Assembly (NCBI GenBank): GCA_001592805.2
Contig: CP051139.1
Location: forward strand, 3,720,001 to 3,784,000
DNA: 64,000 nucleotides
Reading direction: 5' to 3'
Origin: Peltaster fructicola
Lineage: Eukaryota > Ascomycota > Dothideomycetes
Below, in pieces: positions 51,275 through 61,226 of this stretch (positions are counted from its first letter, which is position 1; each line of letters opens with the position of its first letter). The position numbers were made by a program, and so were the translations under genes. Under the pieces are notes generated by a model. It ran no database searches, was not told the origin of the DNA, and saw nothing but the letters and a program-made list of their open reading frames with translations.

Positions 51275-54024
51275 GGAACTCCGCGACACTGAGTCGACTT
51301 TCTCGACGTCAAGTCAAATGAGAAGAAGGTCTAACAACAAGTCTGATCCAGCAAATCCGGTCGGCAGTAAAGTCGATCGATGATGCGGAGATCACTACAC
51401 AAAGCGGGCCGTTGAGTGATTGGCAACTCTGGTAGACAGTCTGGAAAAATGGATCTGAACCAGATGATATAGAATAGTAGGTGTCCCAGAAGCAGTGGAT
51501 ATGTGGCGCTCTCTCAGAAATCGTAGACCAGGTGGTGCTTTGCAACGACAGGCGTGTAGGTCGAGACTCTCTCGTGAAACAGACACTATACAGAGCACTG
51601 CTGCACAATCTGAAGCTACAGCAGTCTGATGTGGCGTCCCAAAATCCGAGGCGATAGAACGATCTCGACCAGTGTGGAAGGAATGCTGTTGTAGGTGAGT
51701 GAGGACAAGAGAATTGGAGATGGTGAGGGATAGTCAACAACAGTAGTAAGCATTTCGATCGAAAAAGGTAGACACCATCACACAGGGCAAGTGTGTGATG
51801 GGGAAGGTTCTAAGGAAAGCAAGACGGCCGTCTCGAATGACAGCCGGCTGTGCACTATGGCGGAAGAGTCGAGCACATCCAGCAGGGAAGATGAGATGGC
51901 AAAAACCACTTTCGGTGCATCACCGTTCGGCTTGCGGATATGTGGTGCGGCAGCGAATGACAGCGCAGCACGAAATCTTCGATCTGACGGATTGCAGCAG
52001 GGGTCTTTTGAGCGATAGCAGGACTAGTAAAGTACGATGATGAGATGCGTGGCCGCACAGAACAGCCTGTCAAGTTGCATGAGCACCGAGGCGTTCTCCC
52101 ACTCTCTTCTTCGTGTCTGCAGCCACGTCTGTCGGTAATTTCAGGCTCATTCAGGGTTCGTCCAGCTCATGCTGCTGCATCTGTTGTTGCAAATGATCAT
52201 CTGGTCTTCGGCAGGACGTATACCGTGGGCGTGGCACTCCGTATTGCTTCAGATGTGTGCCGTGCTGCTGTAAGAATGTCACTCGTCCAAGCATTCCGAT
52301 TCCAGTGAACGAACGACTTGATGCAACAATGCCTCCAGGGCGATGGCACACTACTCGTATCTACGAGCGAAACTTCTAGACTCAGCAGAACACGAGGGCA
52401 CGTCTTGGCTGCGATCCAGTCGTGAGCTGCAGAACGTTCGTCCCCTGCAGCACAGTGTCGCGATGCACGTATATTGGTGGCCAGATCCTGTGTGCCTTGC
52501 GATGTCTGCAGCACGTGCAGGCATGCTCGCAGCATCGGGAGCTCATTCTGCCTGCTGTGCGAGTCAGCAGATCGCCGGCTGCACAAGGCAACTAAACCAA
52601 GATGAGCTCTAGATCGACCGAGGGTTGTGATCTGCTCGGCCACACGCGACAGATTTCCTCCTGGGATAAGCTTTGATCCGAGAAACTGCCATGGTGAAGA
52701 TGAAGGGCACTTTGCCACAGCTGAGGCGAAAGCACCAAAACAATGGTACCGGCTTGTAATTCCCCTAGTATCGAGTCCTGCAAAGTCGAACGATGCTGTG
52801 GCGACAAAGCCGCAGGCACCAATCTGCAGACGGTATGCCAAGAGATCTCATGGATCGCGAGCTCCATCGACAGATCGGGGCTCGATCTGGCTAGCATATC
52901 GGCTCCATAGGATAACGGCCGTTGAATAGCTGCATGTTGCAGGATTTATGTGCATGATCTGTAGACAGGTACAACCATGCCGTTTGCTTTGGCATGTGTG
53001 CGCGATGCTCGTTCTCTCCAAGTCCCCGTTGTCGTCTTCTCAGCCGTAGCAGCACAGCATGTGTCCTAGCGATCTTGATCGTTAGCGTGCCGTTTCCAAT
53101 GTGACGAGTCCGATGGCGCTGTCGGCCATGGAACTCCTACTGAGATAAGCACCGCTGAACGTTCCGTCGATGCCAGGAGTCTAGTAGGGGCGCGATGTTG
53201 ACCCCACTCACAGGCCGTTCCTGGTGTAACAAGAGGATCTGTGAGCTTGGACGTGGGTAGGGTACAGAACAAGGTGTAGTGATGCCATGTCTCAGTGGTG
53301 AATGCCATCATGGTGAGCTGGCTGTCCCATTGTTGTGTTTCAGACGACGTTTGATTTCGAGCTGTCATAGACATTGACACACGTATGTCACGCTCTTCAG
53401 GTCGGCGCACCCTACCAGTTAGTAAGTTAACTCTTGAGACACCCAGAGGAAACCAGGGTCCAGCAGATAGCTCCACAGCACTTGGTTCATGCTCACAGCT
53501 TCAACGGCTGTTGTGCAGAAACCAATGAGCTTCGGACTTTATGCTTGGTTTCCAAATGTTACCTCGAGAAGGAGGAATACCTTGCAGGGAGATGCCCTTC
53601 AGGGTCGCAATCAGAATACCGACTCCGCAGACAGTCTATACATGATCCCAAGTCTTGATCCTTGTACAAGACGAATTTGGACATCCGCCGTGGGATTATT
53701 GCTGTAGACCGTGCTTTGAGAGTTCGCGGCCGTAGTCTGTGATAGAATATACCCTTGACGCAAGAGAAGTCGGTGAGGTTATTGATCTTCCAGGGCCCTC
53801 GTCAGATCTAGCTGATCGTAACATCTCTAGATGCAGTGTTCAAGCAGGGTATCGAGCTTCCAGCATAGTTGTAATTCTCCGAAGGCTGCCGTGCACGGCT
53901 GAGTCCTGCAACACAGCAGCTCGTGTGAAGATCCGGACGGCAGGGTGGTTGCCATATTCAGCCCCGCTGCCGTGTCTGGCACTTATGCGGCTGCATGGGC
54001 AATCTCTTTCGTAGTGGTCAGCTG
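51268..54024. other. 2.75-kb region upstream of nsdD without a recognisable gene
   Basis: This is the longest gene-free stretch in the window. Frames of 214 codons (52197..52841 minus) and 143 codons (51309..51740 minus) show no domain or conserved look. It could be a long regulatory region and leader for nsdD, or contain non-coding transcription; nothing in the sequence decides this. Confidence 0.45.
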
Positions 54025-54750
54025 TCACCTGATACTGCGTACGAGAGATCTGAGATCTCCGCCTTCAACCCATTCTTCACCTTCACCACCACCGCCCTGA
54101 CCCCAACCGTCGCCGAGCTCGCCAACGATTTGTGCTGGGTTGCCGGCTACAAGAGAATTGGTCGGTACAACCATGGAATGAGGTAGAACAGAACCTGCCA
54201 TGATCTTGCAGTTTTCCTTGATGATACAGAATGGTGACAGGATACAACCTGGCCCGATATGAACGTTGGAGCTGATAGACAGAGCCGAGACGTGCGTTCC
54301 AGGACCTATAAAGACGTTGTCGCCGATTCGCAACTGGTAAAATGACATCTGACCACGAGTCATACGCATCGGTGGTCGTATGATCACATCCGAGCAGATA
54401 ATTGTACCCCTAGAGCGAATTAGAACCATCAGGATGCCTGCGGCGCATCTTGCAAGACGTACCGGCCTACAACGATGGCGGTTGTCGTCTTCGCAAGCTT
54501 TCCGTCGGCCGTTCGTTCTGGTTCCTTGGTAAGATCACCTCTTATGATCGCGCCGCCCATTATCACGGTCTTGCCACCGAGCATGATGTTGGCTTTGCCT
54601 TCAATGCGTGAGCGACGCGAGATCTTGTTGCCTGTGTCCTGTAGGATGATTAGCCTTGGCAATACCAGTTTGGCAATTGCGTTCTCCTACCGTTTCAATG
54701 TATTCGGATTTCTGCGTGCGCCGGGCGCTCGAGGCCGATGGTCTGGACAT
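54025..54750 (-). CDS. Dynactin subunit 5 (p25)
   Basis: This is the pointed-end-complex subunit of dynactin, needed for dynein-driven movement of endosomes in hyphae. Three exons (54750..54691, 54638..54463, 54409..54025; introns 52 and 53 nt) give 206 residues. The splices rebuild KSEYIET-DTGNKISRRSRI and VVGR-GTIICSDVIIRPP, family landmarks. The middle is a left-handed beta-helix of hexapeptide repeats: ANIMLGGKTVIMGGAIIRGDL, RIGDNVFIGPGTHVSALSI, SNVHIGPGCILSPFCII and SVLPHSMVVPTNSLVAGNPA. The C-terminus has an added Gly/Glu-rich tail. Upstream of 54750 the frame gives no better start. The beta-helix fold alone would also fit acyltransferases, but the N-terminal motif is specific for p25. 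Confidence 0.93.
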
Positions 54751-55056
54751 GCCTCCTTACCATGTACGAGAGTTGCTTGTAGAGTTTGATGATATTGAGC
54801 GATGGATGAAAGTCGATGTTATGAACTGTAGAAGTGACGGTGCACAACGCGGTGGTCGTCCAATCAGAGGCTGGGAATGTAGCATGGAATCCATAAAGAC
54901 GACCACCGATAGTCCTCAACACAAGAGTGCGCTTGGATGACAGATCTGCGACCTGCTTGCAGGACATCTTTCGCAATGACAGACATGATGCCAGTCTAAG
55001 CACCGATGCTTTGCGGTCTGTGATATCGTCTGCGCTACTCGACGAGGACATCGACA
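54751..55056. other. Divergent promoter region
   Basis: About 306 bp between dynactin p25 and the phospholipase gene. One frame leading into 55057 looks mildly coding, so a short upstream exon of the phospholipase gene cannot be excluded. Confidence 0.35.
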
Positions 55057-56151
55057 ATGGAAAAGAGCTGGATATGCCGCAAGCATGTCCATCAGCAGCC
55101 AGATGATGGTCCACCTGGCGAAGTTTGGATGTCTTGGGTCAAGGACCAAGAACTCCTGTCAAATCTCTCCATTCCTGGCACTCACGATAGTGCTGCGTAT
55201 ACGTACAGAGTACCTTTCATCTCAACACAGCGCATGGACATACAGCAGCAATTGGATGCTGGCGTTCGCTACTTCGACCTTCGATGTGGACTACGAGCAG
55301 ATGTACTGGAGATGGTGCATGGACCTTCACTCCTGGGACTACGGCTTGACGACGTCCTTGCTGTGCTGTATGCCTGGCTCAGTGCACATCCGTCTGAAGC
55401 CTTGATTGTACAATTAAAACAGGACAGAATAGACGACAAGTCGACTCTGTCATTTGCTCAGGCTGTGGTCGCCACTGTAGCAAAAGAAGCAAGCAGATGG
55501 CGTACTCTAAATACCACACCCTCAATGGGCGAACTACGTGGCAGGATTCAATTATTCAGACGGTTCCGTGGTACTGCAGTATCATCTTATGGGATCAATG
55601 TCAGCAGGTGGCAAGATAATCCTCAGAAGCCTTTCACGTTAGACGTGGGACACAGCATCAAGATCACAGTTCAAGACCACTACAGGTACAACGACGCAGA
55701 GCCACTACCTACTCTGGTTGATAAGAAGATGAATGAGATATTGCAGCTGAGTAGGATGGCTAGCAGCAATGACGATGCAAGGCATTGGTACATAAGTTTT
55801 ACAAGCGCGCTCGAGTTCAACTGGACATACCGCTACCCACCGCGGGAGGTCGCTGAAGGCGGATGGTTTGGCTTCACAAGAGTGCCGGGCGTGAATGATC
55901 GCCTTTGTGAGCATCTTCAACCCGGGAAGTTCAAGACGAGGTACGGCATACTGGCCATGGACTTTCCGGACTCCAACGAGCAGCTGATCAGCAATATAAT
56001 AAGGACGAACTTCGCTCGATCCAATGGCACAAAGTTGCAGACCATAAAGTTGATTGCAGCAGCAGTCTTGCTCGTCCTCGTTCTCCTCATGTCTCTGCCA
56101 GTCTATAGCGTAGTCATCGAGGAGTACTTCTATGGGGCACAGTCTTTCTGA
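55057..56151 (+). CDS. PI-PLC X-domain protein with C-terminal membrane anchor
   Basis: The single-exon product has 364 residues and resembles bacterial-type phosphatidylinositol-specific phospholipase C. The X domain begins SNLSIPGTHDSAAY (His43), then QQLDAGVRYFDLRCGLR and MVHGPSLLG (His88); these two histidines correspond to the general acid and base that cleave inositol phosphodiesters. Later blocks are SEALIVQLKQDR, GRIQLFRRF, IKITVQDHYRY and YGILAMDFPDS. There is no EF-hand, Y or C2 domain, unlike eukaryotic signalling PLCs. A single membrane span (about 337-357, LIAAAVLLVLVLLMSLPVY) near the C-terminus suggests tail anchoring; there is no signal peptide. The start may lie further upstream if an exon is missing. 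Converges on the MFS gene with 36 bp between stops. Confidence 0.88.
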   Translation: MEKSWICRKHVHQQPDDGPPGEVWMSWVKDQELLSNLSIPGTHDSAAYTYRVPFISTQRMDIQQQLDAGVRYFDLRCGLRADVLEMVHGPSLLGLRLDDVLAVLYAWLSAHPSEALIVQLKQDRIDDKSTLSFAQAVVATVAKEASRWRTLNTTPSMGELRGRIQLFRRFRGTAVSSYGINVSRWQDNPQKPFTLDVGHSIKITVQDHYRYNDAEPLPTLVDKKMNEILQLSRMASSNDDARHWYISFTSALEFNWTYRYPPREVAEGGWFGFTRVPGVNDRLCEHLQPGKFKTRYGILAMDFPDSNEQLISNIIRTNFARSNGTKLQTIKLIAAAVLLVLVLLMSLPVYSVVIEEYFYGAQSF

Positions 56152-56187
56152 AGCTTCATGAATTCGTCATTCAAGGCCGCCTACTCA

Positions 56188-57702
56188 TCAGTCAACCCGA
56201 GCGACGACTTTACCTCGACCCCAGACCTCGTCAGGTGTTCTCTTTCCCTTCGTCTCGGGTACGTAGACGGCTGTGAAGACGCCAAATACCAGTGCAAAGG
56301 CGGCAAAGATGAAATACACCTGACCCTTGCCTAGAGCTGAGTTGAGAATGGGAAAGAACTGCGCAACGATGAACGTGGCAATCCAGTTGGCAGCAAGAGC
56401 CCATGACTGTGTAGCTCCCACAGCTTCTGGGCCGACCAGCTCAGACGCGAGCATGAACGGTACTGGTCCGAGACCAAGACCGAAGGATGCTACGAAGAGC
56501 AGAACGGCTACTGCTGATAGGATGGGGATCTGTTGCATGATGCCAATGCCAAGCAGCACACTATTGATCCCCATGCCTGCAATCGACATCAATAGACAGC
56601 TCTTACGTCCCAGTTTCTCAACGAGCGGTGCAGCTATTGTGGTTGTTACAATGTTGAGCACTGCCACCAGGATGTTGAGTAGGGATGAGTTCGACTCCAG
56701 CAGATCCGCAAGCAGGCTCACGCCGTACATGACGATGCTGTTGATACCAGTGAACTGCTGTGCCAGCATGATCATGACCACAGCCAATATCGCAGGTCGT
56801 GATTCCGGATGGCTCAGGACTGAGAAGACACCAAGAGTATTGCGCTTCCCCTGCTTCAGGTGTCCAGTTGACGATTCCGAGTTGATCCCATCTGCTTGTG
56901 CTAGCAGTGTCTCCTCTTCATCGTCGAGATCCCGTTCGCTCTGCACACCCCAAGCTGCCACCTCTTCCTCGATGTCCACATGGCGTCCTCGTAGTTTCTG
57001 CAGCGCTCTTTTGGCCTTCGATGGTTTGCCGTTCTCAGCGAGCCATCTTGGAGACTCTTGACCTCCTAGCAACAAGCCTACTACCTGCGCGAGGCCAATG
57101 CTTCCGCCCATGCCAAGAATGATCCTCCAGCGAGAACCATTGGTCAAGAAGTATCCCAGCAACTGTGCGATCAAGATGCCTATGTTGACCATGATCTGCG
57201 TAAAGGTACCAAAGAGTCCTCGCTGTCTTACTGGTGCGCACTCGGCGATATAGAGCGGCACCACCACGATAGATGCTCCGGATCCTATGCCAGAGACAAA
57301 TCGGCCGATGGTCATGATGGTTATGTTGATCGCTAGAGCTTCGGCTGCAGCTCCGAGGACGAAGAAGATCGAAGTGAACAGCATAACTCGCAGTCTGCCA
57401 TAATGATCACTGAGAGGACCAGATGCGAGTGCTCCAGTAAGACCGCCGAGCGTGAAGAGTGAAGTGACTGCTGCGAACTCTGCTGTCGTCATGCGGATGC
57501 ATTGTGGTAAGAGTTCGCTGCTGAGTAGCTCGCGAGGATTGGCCCCTACTGCGGACAATTGTGAGCGCTTGCAAGTGATGACATCCTGAGGAGCATTCAG
57601 CTCGGCCAGATGGTAGCCGAAGAGGAGTGGTCCTATGGTCGAGACAATAAGTATGTAGACGAAGAAGCCTGTCAAGCCACCGGAGTGAGCGTTCGGCGTC
57701 AT
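56188..57702 (-). CDS. Sugar-porter-type MFS transporter (Vps73-like)
   Basis: The product of about 504 residues is a 12-span major facilitator of the sugar porter family. Visible motifs are FGYHLAELNAPQ in span 1, GPLSDHYGRLR after span 2, GRFVSGIGSGASIVVVPLYIAE, APVRQRGLFGTF, QESPRWLAENGKPSKA, AQQFTGINSIVMYG, EKLGRKS and the terminal PETKGK. The long central loop and the sequence of span 1 are closest, by memory, to yeast Vps73/YBR241C, a vacuolar or endosomal group of unknown substrate. The longer frame upstream to 57747 starts with TTG and follows a good splice acceptor at 57767, so a 5' exon may exist that I could not find; the ATG at 57702 is the first inside the exon. Confidence 0.85.
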   Translation of the reverse strand: MTPNAHSGGLTGFFVYILIVSTIGPLLFGYHLAELNAPQDVITCKRSQLSAVGANPRELLSSELLPQCIRMTTAEFAAVTSLFTLGGLTGALASGPLSDHYGRLRVMLFTSIFFVLGAAAEALAINITIMTIGRFVSGIGSGASIVVVPLYIAECAPVRQRGLFGTFTQIMVNIGILIAQLLGYFLTNGSRWRIILGMGGSIGLAQVVGLLLGGQESPRWLAENGKPSKAKRALQKLRGRHVDIEEEVAAWGVQSERDLDDEEETLLAQADGINSESSTGHLKQGKRNTLGVFSVLSHPESRPAILAVVMIMLAQQFTGINSIVMYGVSLLADLLESNSSLLNILVAVLNIVTTTIAAPLVEKLGRKSCLLMSIAGMGINSVLLGIGIMQQIPILSAVAVLLFVASFGLGLGPVPFMLASELVGPEAVGATQSWALAANWIATFIVAQFFPILNSALGKGQVYFIFAAFALVFGVFTAVYVPETKGKRTPDEVWGRGKVVARVD

Positions 57703-58139
57703 GTCAATATCTTGTCGAGTTGAGCTGCGTCCGAGACTCGTGTCCAAGGCATCGAGGAAGTTTGCATCCTGTGCGTTACGTTACGCGTTGCCCCACAAAC
57801 ACGCTGGTGCTCTGACAGAGCTTCAGCTGTGTGCAGAGAGAGGGCTCTTCCCTTCAACGTCAGAGCTCGATCTTGCCAGGCTCTTGTGAGTTGGCGAAGA
57901 GTGAAGCAGTGTTTCTCCTACGTTGACTCGCAGCCAATATCGGCCTTCACGCCAACCAGATGGTAATCACGCTAGACGCGCCATCGTCACTTGCATTTGA
58001 CAGTAATCTTCGGGCAATCTTTGCAGCCTGACAGGATCAGCAGCAGCGGTTCTGATGCGGACTGTACGGGCTAACGCTCTCACCGACAGATCCTCCAAGC
58101 ACCGGCAGTGTCCATCACACAGCTAAGAGAAGATAGAGT
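57703..58139. other. Divergent promoter region of the MFS and CDK8 genes
   Basis: About 440 bp. It includes the probable splice acceptor of an unseen 5' exon of the MFS gene. No RNA gene or repeat seen. Confidence 0.4.
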
Positions 58140-59703
58140 ATGGCGGCCGTAATTGAGGCCGAGCGTCCTCCTGTGGATACTGGTCTAAATGATAGTTCTA
58201 ATGCGCCGAACACTACAAACGCTCCTTCTACTGCGCAAGCCCACGAGACCTTCGATGAGGCTGCAAAGCGTCAAGTGCAAGCAGTTTTCGATGGTAAGTT
58301 GTTCTTGCGACCACTTTCGTGGACCTTCCCATTCCCAAGCTTGTCTTCAGATGACAACTGGGTCTAAACCTTGATCTTCATGCCAGCAGTCATAAACGCA
58401 TCTGTCCTCCAGGCTCACTTCACATGCAGAGCCGCCAGCGACGCCTCCTTTGCTGAAAATGAATGCAACTTCATATGCTCCTCAACGACAGATCAACGAT
58501 CACTATGAGATCGTTGGCTTCATCAGCAGTGGAACATACGGAAGGGTCTACAAGGCCATCACCAAACGCAATGTCGCAAACACAAAGCCTGTCAAGCACC
58601 CGTCCGGACGGACAATAGAAGCGTTTGCCATCAAGAAGTTTAAGCCGGACAAGGAAGGCGAACTACAATATACTGGCATATCTCAGTCAGCCATCAGAGA
58701 AATGGCATTGTGCACCGAGCTCTCTCATCCGGCGCTCATCCACCTGGTTGAGATTATACTCGAAGCAAAGTGTATATTTATGGTGTTCGAGTATGCCGAG
58801 CACGACCTCTTACAAATCATACATCACCATAGCCTCCTGCCAAAGACTCCGATACCGTCGACCACTCTGAGAAGCTGCCTATACCAGTTGCTGTCCGGAC
58901 TCCTTTACCTGCACCAGAATTGGGTCATACATCGAGATCTCAAACCTGCAAACATCATGGTCACTTCAGGAGGAGCAATCAAGATCGGAGATCTCGGTCT
59001 GGCGCGCATATTCTACAAGCCTCTCCAGGCTTTATTCACTGGTGATAAAGTCGTTGTGACAATCTGGTATCGAGCGCCTGAACTGTTGCTTGGCAGCCGT
59101 CATTACACACCGGCTATCGACCTTTGGGCAGTGGGTTGTATCTTCGCCGAGCTTCTATCACTCAGACCTATTTTCAAAGGAGAAGAGGCGAAGCAGGACA
59201 CCACCAAGAAGGTTCCATTTCAGAGGAATCAGATGGGAAAGATCGGTGAAGTGCTTGGTCTCCCTCGCAGGATCGATTGGCCTTTGCTTACATCAATGCC
59301 TGAGTATCAAAGCCTGCCATCTGTCAGCCTACACAACCCAGCTGTAGATCGACCGTTGACGTTAGAGAAGTGGTACCGCAATTGCGTTCGCAATAACAAC
59401 TATCATGCAGCCTCAAATCCACCACCGGACGACACTGCTCTCGATCTGCTTAAAAGGCTCCTTGAGTACGATCCTCTCAAACGGATTACGGCAGAAGAAG
59501 CCCTGAAGCATCCCTACTTCATTGGCAGCGATGGTTTGTCGGCTCCACCAAGCTTTAATTGCTTCGAACATCTTGAAACGAAATATCCAGCTCGTAAGGT
59601 TAGCACTGATCCACACGATATAGGACATGGTGGGATGAGCAGCGCCAAGCGTGGCATGCTTGACGATAGTCTAAGAACTGTCAAGAAGGTGAGAGAGGCT
59701 TGA
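58140..59703 (+). CDS. SSN3: Cyclin-dependent kinase 8 (Mediator kinase module, Srb10/Ssn3)
   Basis: This kinase pairs with cyclin C in the Mediator kinase module and modulates RNA polymerase II transcription. Exon 1 (58140..58293) and exon 2 (58430..59703) give 475 residues; the 136-nt intron runs from GTAAGT to the second AG (ATGCAG), since the first AG gives a stop. The catalytic domain shows SSGTYGRVYKA, the cyclin-contact helix SQSAIREMALC, VIHRDLKPANIMV, a CDK8-type DLGLARIF in place of DFG, TIWYRAPELLLGSRHY and the CDK8-typical insert GEEAKQDTTKKVPFQRNQ. The C-terminal extension is short and basic. Together these separate it from other CDKs. The N-terminal 50 residues are Ala/Thr-rich and variable. 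It converges on the endonuclease III gene. Confidence 0.95.
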
Positions 59704-59857
59704 ACCGTGATGGCCATCATCACACAACCATACCATATCTGGAGGAGTACACTGGATGGTGTCGAGCGCCTTGATGTCGACTGAATGCCAAGGACGGTAC
59801 CGTACAGCGTCGAGCATCTCTGAGACGAGGGCACGCCGAGGACGCCACCGCACATTG

Positions 59858-61069
59858 TCAAGCATCTTCAAGGCGACCGTCAATCTCGATCTGACCTTGA
59901 TCCTCGATTTCAGCCTCGACCTTGATGCCAATATCATCCTGCTTAACGACAATGTCTGTTACCCGCGTTGCCGTACCATCCTCGACCTTGATCTCGATCT
60001 CCTTTTTGACTCGCTTTTTCACTGGCGAGCTCGCTACAGCACTTGGGCACAGCTTCAGAGCCGACAGATCACAATCGCCGCACTTGCGACCAACAGGAGG
60101 ACAATAAGTCTGTCCGAAGCCGACCAGCAAGTGATTAATATCATGCCATTTGTCACGAGGCAACCATGCTTCAAGCTCAGCTCTCGTCTGTTCTGGTGTT
60201 GAGGTTTTATGCCAACCCCAGAGGTTTGTGATGCGATGCACATGCACATCGACGCCAATACCCTCATCTCGACCCCATGCTGCGCTCATTGTGAGGTATG
60301 CCATCTTTGGTCCGACTCCTGGCAAAGAGACCAAACCATCGATGGTATCAGGGATCTCGCTGTCGAATCTGTCTCGCAGAATCTCTGCGGTCTGCTTGAT
60401 GAACTTCGTCTTGTTGTTGTGGAAGCCAACCTTGTTGATCAGACTGTTGAGTTCGGCAGGATCGACCTTCAGTAAGGATTCCAAACAGAACCCACCAGGC
60501 AGGTTGTCTTGCAGATTCTTCATCGCCACGGCAGTCACTGTATCTTTGGTCTGGCTGCTAAGCATGAGAGCTATCAGCGTCTGCAACCTTCGATCTCGAG
60601 GCGAGCGTGTCTCCTCTGCTAGGCTCTCGCAACCCATTGTATCGACTGGAGCAAGCACGCGCTTTCGCATCCCGGCAGTGACATTGTATACCTGCTCCCA
60701 GTTCGATGGAGGCTCAACAGAAATGTCACCGTCAGCGCCCTTGATCCGCTTCGCTGGTTGTCGCTTCGCTTTCCTTACGACGCCAGCAGTGGGTTCTGTT
60801 GGTACCTTACGCGGTGATCTTCGAGGTGAACTTGTTGCATTCTCGAACTTAATCGTCGTAGTGGTGGAATCCTCATCCTCTGGTGTTTCGCGCTTGCGTT
60901 TACGTGATATGATCTCAGCAGCTTGAGTTGCAGTGCGCTTGGCGTGACGCTGTGATCGTAAGCTACCAGACGTTGAGGCTGCTGGGTCGGACAGAGCTCC
61001 CATGATTCGCGCCGTGTCACGAGCGATTCGAGACGTTCGCATTGTGATAGCAGAAAAATGCTTATTCAC
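59858..61069 (-). CDS. NTH1: Endonuclease III homologue (bifunctional DNA glycosylase/AP lyase)
   Basis: This base-excision repair enzyme removes oxidised pyrimidines and nicks abasic sites in nucleus and mitochondria. The single-exon frame has 403 residues. The glycosylase core starts about residue 125 with LQTLIALMLSSQTKDTVTA (catalytic Lys), the helix-hairpin-helix LVSLPGVGPKMAYLTM, the catalytic Asp in GIGVDVHVHRITN and a [4Fe-4S] cluster C-x6-C-x2-C-x7-C (CPPVGRKCGDCDLSALKLC; the last spacing is usually five). The N-terminus, especially from the second Met at 61042 (MRTSRIARDTARIMG), could target mitochondria, and RKRKRE gives a nuclear signal. A charged C-terminal tail of about 55 residues holds several SUMO-type motifs. 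Confidence 0.95.
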   Translation of the reverse strand: MNKHFSAITMRTSRIARDTARIMGALSDPAASTSGSLRSQRHAKRTATQAAEIISRKRKRETPEDEDSTTTTIKFENATSSPRRSPRKVPTEPTAGVVRKAKRQPAKRIKGADGDISVEPPSNWEQVYNVTAGMRKRVLAPVDTMGCESLAEETRSPRDRRLQTLIALMLSSQTKDTVTAVAMKNLQDNLPGGFCLESLLKVDPAELNSLINKVGFHNNKTKFIKQTAEILRDRFDSEIPDTIDGLVSLPGVGPKMAYLTMSAAWGRDEGIGVDVHVHRITNLWGWHKTSTPEQTRAELEAWLPRDKWHDINHLLVGFGQTYCPPVGRKCGDCDLSALKLCPSAVASSPVKKRVKKEIEIKVEDGTATRVTDIVVKQDDIGIKVEAEIEDQGQIEIDGRLEDA

Positions 61070-61226
61070 ATTTCAGAAGAGATGTGCATTGAGTGAAGTC
61101 TACGTCAGAGTAAGATGTGCACGGACTATCGCGTGATGACGATCAGGACTCAAAGTCGACGCCCGGAGGTGCTGATGATGTTGCTCATGCGCTCGTTCAT
61201 GTCCTCTGCCATTATGGATGTCTAGT

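Noticed and set aside
52197-52841. Open frame of 214 codons on the minus strand upstream of nsdD
   Set aside because: No domain, no signal peptide of good quality, and no neighbouring exon continues it.
57703-57747. Upstream extension of the MFS transporter frame
   Set aside because: It begins with TTG and follows a splice acceptor; no ATG-bearing exon could be found, so the first ATG at 57702 was used.
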